64,000 bases of DNA from Bacillota bacterium (GTDB lineage Bacteria; Bacillota; Clostridia; Lachnospirales; Lachnospiraceae), in contig JAEWQV010000010.1 of the NCBI GenBank assembly GCA_023399055.1, positions 1 to 64,000 of the forward strand. Reading direction: 5' to 3'. Position numbers and translations under genes: made by a program. Below, one piece after another: positions 26,249-35,631 of the stretch; the first letter of the stretch is position 1, and each line of letters opens with the position of its first letter. Below the pieces are notes generated by a model. The model was not told the origin of the DNA. It saw nothing but the letters and a program-made list of their open reading frames with translations, and searched no databases.

Positions 26249-26542
26249 ATGGGATATAATGCATATGAAGTAGGTCAAAGAGCATCAAGCGCTCGAAGAG
26301 ATAAAAATATATCGCAATTAGAAATTAGCGAACAGCTCAAAATTAGTCAAACGACATTAAGTAGGTTTGAAAATGGTATTGGTTATTTATCACTTGAGAA
26401 TGCAGTTAAGCTTTGCGAATTGCTTGATGTTCCACTATTGTGGTTAGTTGGTGATCAAAGTGCGCACTTAACATCAGATGAACATCGAGCCTTAGAACAA
26501 TATAAACAATTTTTAGTCAATAAACGTACTAATAAAAATTAG
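26249..26542 (+). CDS. XRE-family helix-turn-helix regulator
   Basis: 97 residues. The HTH runs ISQLEISEQLKISQTTLSRF (about 21-40), followed by ENGIGYLSLENAVKLCELLD, the standard Cro/CI five-helix domain. No peptidase or dimerisation domain is present. GCGGAGG precedes the ATG. It lies downstream of repeated palindromes and ends at a terminator, so it is a monocistronic, probably self-regulated repressor. Whether it is host or phage is unclear. Confidence 0.8.
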   Translation: MGYNAYEVGQRASSARRDKNISQLEISEQLKISQTTLSRFENGIGYLSLENAVKLCELLDVPLLWLVGDQSAHLTSDEHRALEQYKQFLVNKRTNKN

Positions 26543-26566
26543 AGCCTCGTTCATAGGGGCTCTTTT
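26541..26566 (+). terminator. Terminator of the HTH gene
   Basis: AGAGCC and GGCTCT form the stem and TTTT follows. The hairpin overlaps the stop codon of the HTH gene. Confidence 0.65.
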
Positions 26567-26973
26567 AAAATGCGCATATCGCACTCCCCCTTAGTTATTT
26601 TTATCCTTAGTTAATAACGCTTCTGCAGCGTTGAGTTACCTTGTATATAATGTCTATAATTAGTCTACTGGGGAATAAACTTACACAAATTATATCATTT
26701 TTTGACGAAATTTTCACAAGAAAAATATTCCTTTTTTGTGGAGTTAATACATATTATAATGTAATTTTTGTCATTGTGCCAAGTTTACAAATGCTGTATA
26801 TAATGCTATTATTTTTACAGATGTTAAAGATTTTAGGACTAATTGCTTAGACGAATGGCCTGCATATCTCTGGAGAGGGTATGCAGGAATTTTTTAGTTT
26901 AATATTGTAAAATTACGCTATTTATGTAATAATATAGCAGTATTTAGTAAATTAAGATAATGGGAGGGTAATT
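26567..26973. other. Intergenic region before the DUF4352 gene
   Basis: No supported gene. A plus-strand terminator (26859-26895) and a promoter-like TTGTAA (26915-26920), 17 bp, AATAAT (26938-26943) serving the next gene are visible. A short frame ending at the terminator (...NCLDEWPAYLWRGYAGIF) looks coding-like but has an upstream stop and no start. Confidence 0.45.
26859..26895 (+). terminator. Plus-strand terminator
   Basis: CCTGCATA (26859-26866) and TATGCAGG (26880-26887) pair perfectly and are followed by AATTTTTT. Confidence 0.65.
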
Positions 26974-27630
26974 ATGTCACAGGTTATGACTAAGAAATGT
27001 AAGCATTGTCAAACGGAGATTGACAAGAAAGCAAAGGTATGTCCTAATTGTAAGCGCAAACAAGGAGGAGCTTTAAAGTTTATTATTATAGCTATAGTTT
27101 TTATTGGAATTATTGGCGCTTTAACACAGCAAGACGATGAGCCTAAATCAGTTGATAATAAAGATAACACACAGCAAACAGATGGAGGTAAAAGTGAAGA
27201 TACTAAAGCAGACCCTACTAAGGCTCCGGAAAAAACTAGTTTCGCTGTAGGTGAGGCAGTAGAATTAAAAGATGTTCTTGTTACTCTGACGGGTATTACA
27301 CATTCAGAAGGTAGTGACTTTAATAAGCCGGCAGATGGAAATATATTTACGCTTTGTGAGTTTACCATTGAAAATAACTCGGATAAGGATATCACTGTAA
27401 GTTCTATGTTAAGTTTTGAGGCTTACTGTGACAGCTATAGTGTTAACCAAAGCATCGCAGGATTACTTGAAAAAGGAGATAAAAACCAATTAGATGGAAA
27501 TGTTGCTGCTGGAAAGAAAATGAATGGAGTAATTGCTTATGAATTGCCATCAGATTGGAAAGAACTTGAGATTAATTTTACACCAGACTTTTGGTCATCA
27601 AAAGATATAACATTTGTTGCTACAAGATAA
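26974..27630 (+). CDS. Zinc-ribbon, membrane-anchored DUF4352 protein
   Basis: 218 residues. The N-terminal zinc ribbon CKHCQTEIDKKAKVCPNC (9-26) is followed by one membrane helix (FIIIAIVFIGIIGAL), a low-complexity D/K/T linker and an extracellular immunoglobulin-like DUF4352 domain (VELKDVLVTLTGI, FTLCEFTIENNSDKDI). The zinc ribbon is cytoplasmic and the DUF4352 domain outside. GGGAGGG precedes the ATG. The function is unknown. Such genes occur both on host chromosomes and as prophage cargo, and this one is transcribed opposite to the lysis genes. Confidence 0.75.
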   Translation: MSQVMTKKCKHCQTEIDKKAKVCPNCKRKQGGALKFIIIAIVFIGIIGALTQQDDEPKSVDNKDNTQQTDGGKSEDTKADPTKAPEKTSFAVGEAVELKDVLVTLTGITHSEGSDFNKPADGNIFTLCEFTIENNSDKDITVSSMLSFEAYCDSYSVNQSIAGLLEKGDKNQLDGNVAAGKKMNGVIAYELPSDWKELEINFTPDFWSSKDITFVATR

Positions 27631-27635
27631 TACAT

Positions 27636-27663
27636 ACACCCCGACCTATTAAGGCCGGGGTGT
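27636..27663. terminator. Bidirectional terminator between DUF4352 and endolysin genes
   Basis: ACACCCCG and CGGGGTGT pair perfectly around the loop, and TATTATA follows. The flanking genes converge on it. Confidence 0.7.
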
Positions 27664-27712
27664 TATTATATGCCACAAGTTTATATATTACAAATAGAGC
27701 TATTGTAATATG

Positions 27713-28381
27713 CTATGCAAACAAATCCTTTAAAGCTTCTTTTTTAAGCAATCCACAGGTCTTATCTGCATATCCCATGTACTTGCGGAATACGTTAACC
27801 GCTACAGTGGTAGCTGCTCCCCATTTACCGTCTACATCAAGACCTGCATTAATCTTTTTATTAAGAGCTGCCTGTATTGCTTTGGTTACAAATATGGTGT
27901 TTTCTCCCGGCTTAAACGCATTTGTAAAGTTACCTTTAACTTGGAAGTGAGGACTATCAGGTGTAGTGGTCCAGTTGGCGCCAGCTTCAAAACCGTACTT
28001 TTGCATTGTCTTAATTATAATCTGTGTCTGTGGATCCTTTGTATTATAAATAGCGGTCATTTTACCATTTACTACTCGCTGCGGTATTACATCCACCGCC
28101 TTACGTGTAGTATGTACACTATTTAACGTCCAAGTCTTCTGTCCCACTCCTGGATTACTATAAGCCTTTGCAAATGTGCTAGTTATTCCTTTCGCTGTAC
28201 ACTGTGCTATGGTCCTGCCTTGACAATAAAGATAATTTTGCCTTTCCTGTGGTCGATAAGTCTCTGTTACCAAGGGGTTTACTCCCTGTCTCTTAATATC
28301 TGCTAAAGCTAATTCCAACATTACTCTTACAAGCGCGTTTAACTCGAAAGGATCTCTGCAACTTACTGTTACATTACTCAT
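27713..28381 (-). CDS. Endolysin: M15-type peptidase with peptidoglycan-binding domain
   Basis: 222 residues. TETYRPQERQNYLYCQGRT, SVHTTRKAVDVIP and the later DSPHFQV supply the H...D...H zinc ligands of M15C peptidases (L-alanyl-D-glutamate or D-Ala-D-Ala type). The C-terminal 70 residues (AIQAALNKKI, GLDVDGKWGAATTVAVNVF) are a PG_binding_1 domain. It cleaves peptidoglycan peptides at lysis. It overlaps the holin gene by 8 bp, the usual lysis-cassette arrangement. Confidence 0.85.
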   Translation of the reverse strand: MSNVTVSCRDPFELNALVRVMLELALADIKRQGVNPLVTETYRPQERQNYLYCQGRTIAQCTAKGITSTFAKAYSNPGVGQKTWTLNSVHTTRKAVDVIPQRVVNGKMTAIYNTKDPQTQIIIKTMQKYGFEAGANWTTTPDSPHFQVKGNFTNAFKPGENTIFVTKAIQAALNKKINAGLDVDGKWGAATTVAVNVFRKYMGYADKTCGLLKKEALKDLFA

Positions 28382-28883
28382 CTAATTTTACCCCCTTACT
28401 TACAAGGGTATTCCCTTGCTTTTCAACCCCTGTTTTAAGTACAGCTATAACTTTTCTTAAAAAGTCCGGGAGTGGTGCACCCATACGTCCAGCATTCTCC
28501 AATATGGATAAAAGCTCATTTATAATAAACCATATAGCTGTTAATAGCCCAAATAAGGTTATAGTAGGTATTTTTATACCCATACTGTCAGTAACGTTAA
28601 ATATGAGCCAATCTACTGCCATAGCTACCGCAATAGTAAGTATGTATCCGACCTTTTTGTATATCCCCTTTATCCCTCTTTTGCTACTCCATCCTTTTGT
28701 TTTATCTTCTGGGTTTTCCATGGCTTCTCGCTTGCTAGCTGCCATGCCGGATATAAAGTCTATCACCATTAATCCTGTCAATAGCATAAATACCGGATAC
28801 AATATACCAAGCTTAGCACTCAAAAAAGCTCCTATTGCAGCAATCACCGCCTTAATAGTAATATAGATATTTTCTTCCCTCAT
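28374..28883 (-). CDS. Phage holin (toxin-secretion/lysis family)
   Basis: 169 residues with four hydrophobic segments (about 6-28, 32-45, 75-93, 103-122). The segment LMVIDFISGMAASKREA, with a later SSKRGIKGIYKKVGYIL, is characteristic of Holin_4_1/Cph1-type holins. It forms membrane lesions that release the endolysin. The hydrophilic tail is also typical. Confidence 0.85.
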   Translation of the reverse strand: MREENIYITIKAVIAAIGAFLSAKLGILYPVFMLLTGLMVIDFISGMAASKREAMENPEDKTKGWSSKRGIKGIYKKVGYILTIAVAMAVDWLIFNVTDSMGIKIPTITLFGLLTAIWFIINELLSILENAGRMGAPLPDFLRKVIAVLKTGVEKQGNTLVSKGVKLDE

Positions 28884-28906
28884 TCCTCTACCTGCTTTCT
28901 TTGCAT

Positions 28907-28929
28907 TATAAAAGGGACCCGAAGGCCCC
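28907..28929 (-). terminator. UUCG-capped hairpin before the holin gene
   Basis: On the minus strand GGGGCC-TTCG-GGTCCC is followed by TTTTAT. It separates the tail/baseplate transcription from the lysis cassette and probably allows partial read-through. Confidence 0.6.
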
Positions 28930-28994
28930 TATAGTTTTAGATAATAAAATAGCACCCTATCGAATGCGTGTTAAGCAATATAATCTTGTAGTTT

Positions 28995-29165
28995 TTATGC
29001 AAAAACTGTATCAAGGTATGCCAGTGCTTCGGTTACTTCTTCGGCTGTTAGAAAACCATTTAGAAGCCAAGTAGCTATTACTTCCTCATAATACTCCTTG
29101 CTAAATGCCTTTGTTGCGATACTCCTCTTAATTACGTTTAAAAAACTTGTCATATTTTTCACCAT
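28995..29165 (-). CDS. Small phage protein (XkdX-like position)
   Basis: 56 residues: a helical N-terminus (FLNVIKRSIATKAFSKEYYE) and then EVIATWLLNGFLTAEEVTEA. Short proteins with a 'W-x-G-x-LTxEE' helix in this place resemble XkdX of PBSX. The assignment rests on position and general character. A purine-rich AAAGGGAAAGG precedes the start, and ATG at 29153 is an alternative start. Confidence 0.5.
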   Translation of the reverse strand: MVKNMTSFLNVIKRSIATKAFSKEYYEEVIATWLLNGFLTAEEVTEALAYLDTVFA

Positions 29166-29178
29166 ATCCTTTCCCTTT

Positions 29179-29556
29179 CTAGAACATTTGCATTGATATA
29201 ATTACTATCGTATTAGATAGATCATCAATCTGGTTATTAAGCTCGTTTATTGCTTTTTCTACTGCATCCGTGCTGTAGGTTACTTTATAAACATCTGCTA
29301 AAACTCCCGCAGACAACTCCACGTCTTTTTCAAAACTAAGTGATTTAAACTTTGCGATATCACCATATGTATTTAATGGATTACCATCATTTCCTATATG
29401 CTGTATGGTTGAAATATGACCAGATACCACATAAATTACATCGTTATAAGAAGATGCAGATATAAACTTAAAAGACCTTGTTTTCCTGGTGGAATCTTCG
29501 GTTATCCCCATCGGTACAAGGTCAAATTCTGTATTGCCTATTTTTAATTTTTCCAT
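29179..29556 (-). CDS. Phage tail-region protein, function unknown
   Basis: 125 residues. A beta-rich N-terminal part (LKIGNTEFDLVPMGITE, SFKFISASSYNDVIYVVSGH) and a C-terminal coiled coil (VEKAINELNNQIDDLSNTII). It is probably a baseplate or receptor-binding accessory, given its position between lysis and tail-fibre genes. No family recognised. Confidence 0.55.
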   Translation of the reverse strand: MEKLKIGNTEFDLVPMGITEDSTRKTRSFKFISASSYNDVIYVVSGHISTIQHIGNDGNPLNTYGDIAKFKSLSFEKDVELSAGVLADVYKVTYSTDAVEKAINELNNQIDDLSNTIVIISMQMF

Positions 29557-29583
29557 GGTTGTCCTCTCTTTTTAAAGCACTGT

Positions 29584-30150
29584 TTAAGTGCATGGATAAG
29601 AAAACTCAAACTGATAGATAGTCCCATCGGCACCGTATCTAATTGCTAAATCTCCGTTAGTAAACACAGTCACCCCAATAGCTTCAACATTTTGTCCATT
29701 TGCCGCTGGTGCCCATGTGTTAACATCTAAACTTTCGCTGGGTGGACATCCTGTAGCTACCGTTATACGCGTTGTTGACCTGGATATAACTTGTATTTGT
29801 ACTCTTACGGATGCCCACCCGGATTTTTTACGGATAAAAATATTGGAAACAGTGTAATTCGATTGCATTGTTAGCACTGGGGTTATAAATTGCAGAGATA
29901 ATTTACCATTTACTGTGTCTATTTCCTGCCCCAAGGCATATCCTACATTGGCGCCTAAAACTTTTGTGGTGTTATTAACTGTATCTGTAGTAACGATATC
30001 AGCTGTGTTTATTTTTGTGCTGTATAAATCCTCTATAGCATTATCGCAATCATCTACACCCTTGTCTATTTTATTTAAGTTGGTAGCATTTAGAGGAGTT
30101 GCAGTAGATGGAGCATTTATAAAATTAAGCCTTGTGTACCGTTTCGCCAT
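29584..30150 (-). CDS. Phage tail/fibre-like structural protein
   Basis: About 188 residues. The opening RYTRLNFINAPSTATPLNA and NLNKIDKGVDDCDNAIEDL is typical of phage tail-fibre or upper-collar-type attachment proteins. The C-terminal half is beta-rich. The ATG at 30150 follows GAGGGGGGAGA; an in-frame GTG at 30168 lies inside that ribosome site and is unlikely. Confidence 0.6.
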   Translation of the reverse strand: MAKRYTRLNFINAPSTATPLNATNLNKIDKGVDDCDNAIEDLYSTKINTADIVTTDTVNNTTKVLGANVGYALGQEIDTVNGKLSLQFITPVLTMQSNYTVSNIFIRKKSGWASVRVQIQVISRSTTRITVATGCPPSESLDVNTWAPAANGQNVEAIGVTVFTNGDLAIRYGADGTIYQFEFSYPCT

Positions 30151-30328
30151 TTGATTCTCCCCCCTCACAAATCGCTTTTGATTCTTGTTCTAATGCGTTT
30201 GCCGTTGCTGCAGCTGTTATCACTTTATATTCACCTATAACCATATCAACTATTGCAGGAGGTAAACGAGATTCGTTTATAGCATCTGCAATTTTATCTT
30301 TTAAATTTTTAATTGTGGTATTAATCAC
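30125..30328 (-). CDS. Small phage protein, unknown
   Basis: 67 residues, helical: TIKNLKDKIADAINESRLPP, then AIVDMVIGEYKVI and an alanine-rich tail. Similar short proteins with 'L-P-x-I-x-x-x-I-x-E' occur between the tail fibre and minor structural genes of Clostridial phages. It overlaps the next gene by 26 bp. Confidence 0.5.
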   Translation of the reverse strand: MINTTIKNLKDKIADAINESRLPPAIVDMVIGEYKVITAAATANALEQESKAICEGGESNGETVHKA

Positions 30329-30343
30329 TCTCTATTCCTCCAT

Positions 30344-32413
30344 TTAATTGATTCCGTATGCTTGATTAGCACTTATCATTGCGTTAACTTTTGTAATTAC
30401 TTCGGATAGTGTCGCGCCTGTAGACAATGTTGATATACTTCTTTTTGACGTTGGTGTAGCTCCAAACATACCCCAATCACCACCCGACTTATGGCTTATA
30501 GCTTTTACGTGCAAAGTGGTCCATGGATATGAATCTGATCCTAAATTAAAGATTGTTCCACTGGCCTCGCTAGGTCTAAAATTTTGGCTACTGTCCAGCG
30601 TAACATATAAATTATTAGGAGTCGTTGATGTATCTTTGTATATTTTATTAAGTTTTCGTCCACCCGTCCTAATATCGTCAATATCAGCGTAATCAGCATC
30701 TAGACTAGTATAATATCCCTCTGTAACATGTCGAGAAGATGAGCCTATGCTTATGGCATATATCCTGTTAATATCAAGTGAACCATATGTTAAAGTGGTT
30801 GAGTAAGTTTTTGTTTGCCCGGAGCTTGTATAAACCGTCCTTTGACACCTCATTACTCCACCTGTTATATTGATTTCGTCATAGGTGGAGTAATCTGTTC
30901 CACCGCCCCATAATGTTGAAGTAATATTGCTACCAATTATATCCCCTCCATTCATCGTGGGGGAGTACAGTGTGCCGCTGAATTTTCCGTTTACTGCTTC
31001 TATACTTCCATCTAACAGTACTTTAAAATAACTATTAGCAGTTACTATTCCTTCCAATGTTATCTTGTTTGCTTGTACTTTTGCTTCTTCTGATGTTAAG
31101 TTAATTGCAGATATAACCCCATTTGTATCAACTTTTAGTAAAAGTTGTTCTGCTGTGATATCAAATTGTGCTTGCGTATTCTCTTCCAAGTCACCTACCT
31201 GTACGCTTACACCTTCTACATCTTTCTTGATTAATGCATACTTACCCTTTAGTTGTTTAATTTCCCTATTAACACTAAAATTCTGTACTAGTTCTTCGGT
31301 GCCAGCTGCTTTAAATTCATCTCGTAGGACCTGAATACCTGTAAGCACTCTATTAAATACATAACTACCAACTGTATTATCTGTCGTATTAAATACAACA
31401 ATATCTCCTACTTCTAAATACGGAAGACCTATGCTTTCGCATTCGTATGGCCTGTATTCTCTGTAAGCTATGTTGCCAAATGCATTAGTTGCTATAATTT
31501 CGAGTTCTGCAGGTGATTTCCCATACACCAAAAAATTTCCTTCTATTACGTATGTATTTGATCCGTTACCGACTATAGCTCCTATATCATCCGCTTCTTG
31601 CCGTATTTGTAGCTTTTCAATTGGTTTAGAAATATACTCTTCAAATTCTACCGTTCTGAAATTTGCTGTACCTAACGGGTCAGTTTTATATCCAGGATAT
31701 AAATTATCACTTGGATACAATGTTTCTGATGGGTAAATGTCATATCTACCACCTAATATAATGTGTGTAAACTTTCCTGATCGGTTTATATGTCCAAAAC
31801 ACCCGTTAATTTCTTCTATGGCTTCTATAACTTCTCTACCGCTTATAGAGGAAGGCTCAATGGTTCTCTCTACTGTCATTGTGTCGTTAGACATAGGCAG
31901 ATTGTTCGTATCTTCTGTTAATCCTACATAAGTTAAAAAGGAAGTCCTGAACGCTGCAAGTGTCATGGGTAAGGTTAAAGAGTTATACCAATCTGCTACA
32001 TCTACATCAACCTTTTTCATACGGTCATATGCAATTATGTCCTTAAATCGTAAATCATCTTGTTTGATAGCTGAATCGACAGTAAAATACCCAAGCGGTA
32101 TATTGTGAGGTAAATTATCTTCATCAAATACCGTTTGGGTAATATTAAACTCTTTATTTTTAATATCCTGTGTTACATCAGCTAAAGTAAATTTCACTAC
32201 GCTTGTATTACACTTGCCAAATTTTATTTGATCTTCATTGCAAATGCTTTCTGTAAGCTCAAAATCCCCTTTATCAGTTGCAAATTGATCAGTGCCAATA
32301 TTTAAGCCTAACGATGCAAACGACAGGTTTAATTCCTTCGCTGCAATCCTTTGCGATATGGGGAATTTATCGTTTTTGTATAACAATTTTAATTCATCAC
32401 TTATATTAACCAT
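30344..32413 (-). CDS. Phage minor structural / tail-tip protein
   Basis: About 689 residues. The N-terminal 400 residues contain the hub-like fold seen in tail-endopeptidase/baseplate hub proteins (ISGREVIEAIEEINGCFGHI, the YPSETLYPSDNLYPG repeat and GDIVVFNTTD). A coiled coil (about 400-440) precedes a beta-helical fibre region (LEGIVTANSYFKVLLDGSI). The end (GSDSYPWTTLHVKAIS) resembles fibre tips. It lies directly after the tape measure and DUF6711-like genes. ATG at 32413 follows GGGGAGTG. Confidence 0.7.
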   Translation of the reverse strand: MVNISDELKLLYKNDKFPISQRIAAKELNLSFASLGLNIGTDQFATDKGDFELTESICNEDQIKFGKCNTSVVKFTLADVTQDIKNKEFNITQTVFDEDNLPHNIPLGYFTVDSAIKQDDLRFKDIIAYDRMKKVDVDVADWYNSLTLPMTLAAFRTSFLTYVGLTEDTNNLPMSNDTMTVERTIEPSSISGREVIEAIEEINGCFGHINRSGKFTHIILGGRYDIYPSETLYPSDNLYPGYKTDPLGTANFRTVEFEEYISKPIEKLQIRQEADDIGAIVGNGSNTYVIEGNFLVYGKSPAELEIIATNAFGNIAYREYRPYECESIGLPYLEVGDIVVFNTTDNTVGSYVFNRVLTGIQVLRDEFKAAGTEELVQNFSVNREIKQLKGKYALIKKDVEGVSVQVGDLEENTQAQFDITAEQLLLKVDTNGVISAINLTSEEAKVQANKITLEGIVTANSYFKVLLDGSIEAVNGKFSGTLYSPTMNGGDIIGSNITSTLWGGGTDYSTYDEINITGGVMRCQRTVYTSSGQTKTYSTTLTYGSLDINRIYAISIGSSSRHVTEGYYTSLDADYADIDDIRTGGRKLNKIYKDTSTTPNNLYVTLDSSQNFRPSEASGTIFNLGSDSYPWTTLHVKAISHKSGGDWGMFGATPTSKRSISTLSTGATLSEVITKVNAMISANQAYGIN

Positions 32414-32418
32414 TGCGA

Positions 32419-32814
32419 TCACTCCCCATATGCTATAAATTCTATTTCGATTCCTTGATAATAAAAGTTACCGTTTTTATCAATATGATCAATGATATAC
32501 TCTACATCCGGTACATAGCAGATGCCAGTTTCGTAACTGTTTGTTTCATCGTTCCATCGTTCTGCTGTCACATAGTCACGATTTGGGAAAAATGCTTGTA
32601 CTATCAACTTTTGTCCATATGTAAGATCAATTGTTTTTATCTTGCTGGTGGTTCTTTTTACTGGTAATATAGTTCGATTTAATTTACCAGTGCCATCTAC
32701 ATAGCTGTTTTTATCTTGTCTTCTGTTTGGAGTGTTACTATATCCTCCCTTTGCAATTAAGGCATTGGGGAAGATATTACTACCAACTTTAAGTAAATAT
32801 CCGCTTCCTGTCAT
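32419..32814 (-). CDS. Distal-tail-region protein (DUF6711-like)
   Basis: 131 residues, beta-rich. It contains ILPVKRTTSKIKTIDLTYGQ and YQGIEIEFIAYGE, and resembles small siphovirus proteins (DUF6711 as I recall it) sitting between tape measure and tail-tip genes, where a distal tail protein is expected. The identification is tentative. Confidence 0.5.
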   Translation of the reverse strand: MTGSGYLLKVGSNIFPNALIAKGGYSNTPNRRQDKNSYVDGTGKLNRTILPVKRTTSKIKTIDLTYGQKLIVQAFFPNRDYVTAERWNDETNSYETGICYVPDVEYIIDHIDKNGNFYYQGIEIEFIAYGE

Positions 32815-32826
32815 ATCTTCCCTCCT

Positions 32827-35625
32827 TTACATTGCAAATGCTGAATGACCACTTATATTAGCGTATTCCTTGTCTTGCTTTACAATCTCGCTGTAGATTT
32901 GCTTGCCATTTAAATGTACATTAAGAGTAATATTACCATTTCCACCGCCACCAACTTTTTTAAATGCTTCAACAATCGTATCTAATGGAGCCTCAATGTT
33001 AACTCCGCTGGTTTGATCTCCAAGGATAGCCATAAATTCGCTATTAGGCGGTATAACCGTTCCTGTGGCAAGCTTAGGTATTTTAGGAGCTGTAAGCGTT
33101 GGTATATTAAATCCTACTTTTTTACCTCCGATACCCGGTATCCAATCAGGTACTGTAAAGCTAATACCGTTTATGGCTTTAATCACTGCATTAACTCCGC
33201 TAACAATACCGTTTACCATGCCATTTATAATGTCTATAATAAGATTAATAGGAGCTTTAACAATGCCTACAAGAGCGTCAAACACGCCTTTAAAGATTGC
33301 TTTTACTCCCTCCCAAGCTTTCTTCCAGTTACCAGTAAAAACACCTGTTATTAAGTCGATTACGCCACCTAAAGCGGTACCTAAACCTTTTATAATAGCT
33401 CCTATTGCATCAAATACCGTTTCAAAGGCTGGCTTTAAGTTTTCCCATAATACCTTTATGATAGGATTTATTACATTTTCCCATAACCAAGTTAAAACTT
33501 TTATCACGGTCTTAATAATAGGTATAACGGTCTTGGTAAGTATCTCATATATCCCGTCCCATGCCTTTTTAAATACACCGCCAATCGCCTCTGCAAGTGG
33601 TAATACAACCTTTTTCCATACCATCATTAACACATCTGCCAATAAACTAAATATAGGCTTTAAAATGGTCCCTACAAATGTACCGAAAGGTATTAGTACA
33701 TCTTCCCACAGCTTTTTAAATATTGTGATTAAATTAGGTATAAGCGTATTAATAAAAAAGTCGATAACAGGCTTTAATATCTTATTCCATGCATCTGATA
33801 ACACTGTACCTATAAAGTTAGCTATTGGTTGTAGTGCTTCTAGCCATACTCTACCCATATTGGAAACGGATTCTCTAAATGTTTCACTATTTTTATACAG
33901 GTCTATAAATGTGTAGATTAACATTCCTAAAACAGCTGCGATAATTGTTATCGGACTAAATATAGCACTAAATACCGCACCCAACGCACCTAATACAGTG
34001 CTAAGTAATGTACCTGATGCTATCATACTTCCTAATGCTGCAACAAATGGAACGATTAAAGCTATTAACTTAACAATTGCAAAGGCAGCAAAAAAGCCAC
34101 CTATTGCCAATGCTATCTTAGCAACTGTATCCTGATTATTTTTTATCCATTCAGCTAATGCATTTAATCCGTCTGTAAGTAATTTTAAAAACTCTATTAT
34201 CGCCGCACCGGTCCATTCTGCAAGAGGTTGTAAAAATTCATCCCACAACCACAATGCATAAGGTTTTAATACTTCTATAACCTCATTCAATACCCCGATA
34301 GACGCGCCTAACGTATCTAAAAAGGCAGGTATTAGCATAGAGACTACCCATGTACCAAACGGTACAAGTACATTATCATAAAACCATTTAAGGCCCTCAC
34401 CTACATTTTTAACAAACGGAGCTGTAGAGATTTTTAATCTATCTAATGCATCAATTACAGGCTGTAGAGCTTCTTTTATCTTTATAGCGGTCTCTTGCAT
34501 ACTAATTTCAAGTGCTGTGGTATCTGCAGATGTTTTTACTTCCAGGCTAGTACTCGTTGCTCCTGTACCAGACATATCGATCAATGAATCAGCTGCACTT
34601 GCTGTATTGTCGGCTAATTTTTCTGTGATATTATTAAGATTATCAATACCAGATAACCCGTTAGCTTTTTGAGATGCTTTCTTTGCTGCATCTCCCATGT
34701 CAGTCAATCCAGCTTCTGCATCCATGGCATTGCTGGCCAATGCATTAGTATTATTAGCTGTACTTGCAACCTCTTTATTTAAGCCAAACACAGTAGATAT
34801 TACTCTACCTGCTGTCTCTGCAAAAGTAATCATGTATGCCGTTGCTTCGTTTAAAAGCTTAACCATAGGTGTTAATACTTGTATTAATCCATTACCAATA
34901 ATACTTAAAAACTCTTTCCATCGCTCGGATAATACTCTTGTTTGATTTGCCCAGCTATCAGCAGTCTTTACAAAGTCACCAGCTGATAAACTCGTTTTAT
35001 CAAGAAAGAATTGCTGTCTAACAAGTAGTTTTTCTCCGGAACTCATTTCACTATAAAGCTTAGACATGCCTTTCTCTAAAGCGAACGCGCTAAGATTTGC
35101 CTCTGTCATTACAACACCTATTGCTTTAAGTGGCTCTGTCTCTCCTGTATAAATAGCCTTACCTATCGTGTCAGCTTCGGATTGTGTCTTGTTATAGAAT
35201 GACATTACATCACCAAGGCGTCCAGTAATTTCGACAGCCATATCTGATGCTACAGCTGCGAATTGCCCCATACCGGTTGACATTGCCATATATGTACTTG
35301 CCATTTGTTTGGCTGCCAATTTAGACAGTCCAAAGTTCTCAATAGATGATTCTGCAAAATCCTCAATCTTATAAGCCATATCCCCAAAGGCTGTATCTAC
35401 AACATTTTGTACCTCTGCAAGATCGGATGCTAAGTTGACAGCTTGCTTTCCAAAGTTTATCAACGCTACTACGGAAAATGCCGCTATCATTGCCTTACCA
35501 AGTCCTGCAAGCATCTTTTTTAACCCATTGGCTTGCGACTTAATAGTATTTGTACCTCTTGTAAATCCGTCCGTGTCTATCTTTGTATCAAATTTCAAAC
35601 TACCATCATACGATATGTTTATCAC
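32827..35625 (-). CDS. Tape measure protein
   Basis: 932 residues. It has an N-terminal helical stretch, several hydrophobic segments (about 530-590), and in the second half repeated tryptophan-spaced units (KPVIDFFINTLIPNL, LWEDVLIPFGTFV, KKVVLPLAEAI, WDGIYEILTKTVI, LWENVINPIIKVL). Length, repeats and membrane segments identify the protein that sets tail length and helps DNA entry. It is the longest gene in the prophage, downstream of Gp15. Confidence 0.9.
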   Translation of the reverse strand: MINISYDGSLKFDTKIDTDGFTRGTNTIKSQANGLKKMLAGLGKAMIAAFSVVALINFGKQAVNLASDLAEVQNVVDTAFGDMAYKIEDFAESSIENFGLSKLAAKQMASTYMAMSTGMGQFAAVASDMAVEITGRLGDVMSFYNKTQSEADTIGKAIYTGETEPLKAIGVVMTEANLSAFALEKGMSKLYSEMSSGEKLLVRQQFFLDKTSLSAGDFVKTADSWANQTRVLSERWKEFLSIIGNGLIQVLTPMVKLLNEATAYMITFAETAGRVISTVFGLNKEVASTANNTNALASNAMDAEAGLTDMGDAAKKASQKANGLSGIDNLNNITEKLADNTASAADSLIDMSGTGATSTSLEVKTSADTTALEISMQETAIKIKEALQPVIDALDRLKISTAPFVKNVGEGLKWFYDNVLVPFGTWVVSMLIPAFLDTLGASIGVLNEVIEVLKPYALWLWDEFLQPLAEWTGAAIIEFLKLLTDGLNALAEWIKNNQDTVAKIALAIGGFFAAFAIVKLIALIVPFVAALGSMIASGTLLSTVLGALGAVFSAIFSPITIIAAVLGMLIYTFIDLYKNSETFRESVSNMGRVWLEALQPIANFIGTVLSDAWNKILKPVIDFFINTLIPNLITIFKKLWEDVLIPFGTFVGTILKPIFSLLADVLMMVWKKVVLPLAEAIGGVFKKAWDGIYEILTKTVIPIIKTVIKVLTWLWENVINPIIKVLWENLKPAFETVFDAIGAIIKGLGTALGGVIDLITGVFTGNWKKAWEGVKAIFKGVFDALVGIVKAPINLIIDIINGMVNGIVSGVNAVIKAINGISFTVPDWIPGIGGKKVGFNIPTLTAPKIPKLATGTVIPPNSEFMAILGDQTSGVNIEAPLDTIVEAFKKVGGGGNGNITLNVHLNGKQIYSEIVKQDKEYANISGHSAFAM

Positions 35626-35631
35626 CCCTTC

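Noticed and set aside
26641..26850. Plus-strand 69-codon frame upstream of a terminator
   Set aside because: No ribosome site; hydrophobic composition expected from AT-rich DNA.
27009..27395. Minus-strand 128-codon frame
   Set aside because: Antisense to the DUF4352 gene, which has a clear zinc ribbon, membrane helix and ribosome site.
33065..33916. Long plus-strand reading frame of 283 codons
   Set aside because: It is antisense to the tape measure gene and its composition mirrors that gene's helical codons; no ribosome site or promoter.
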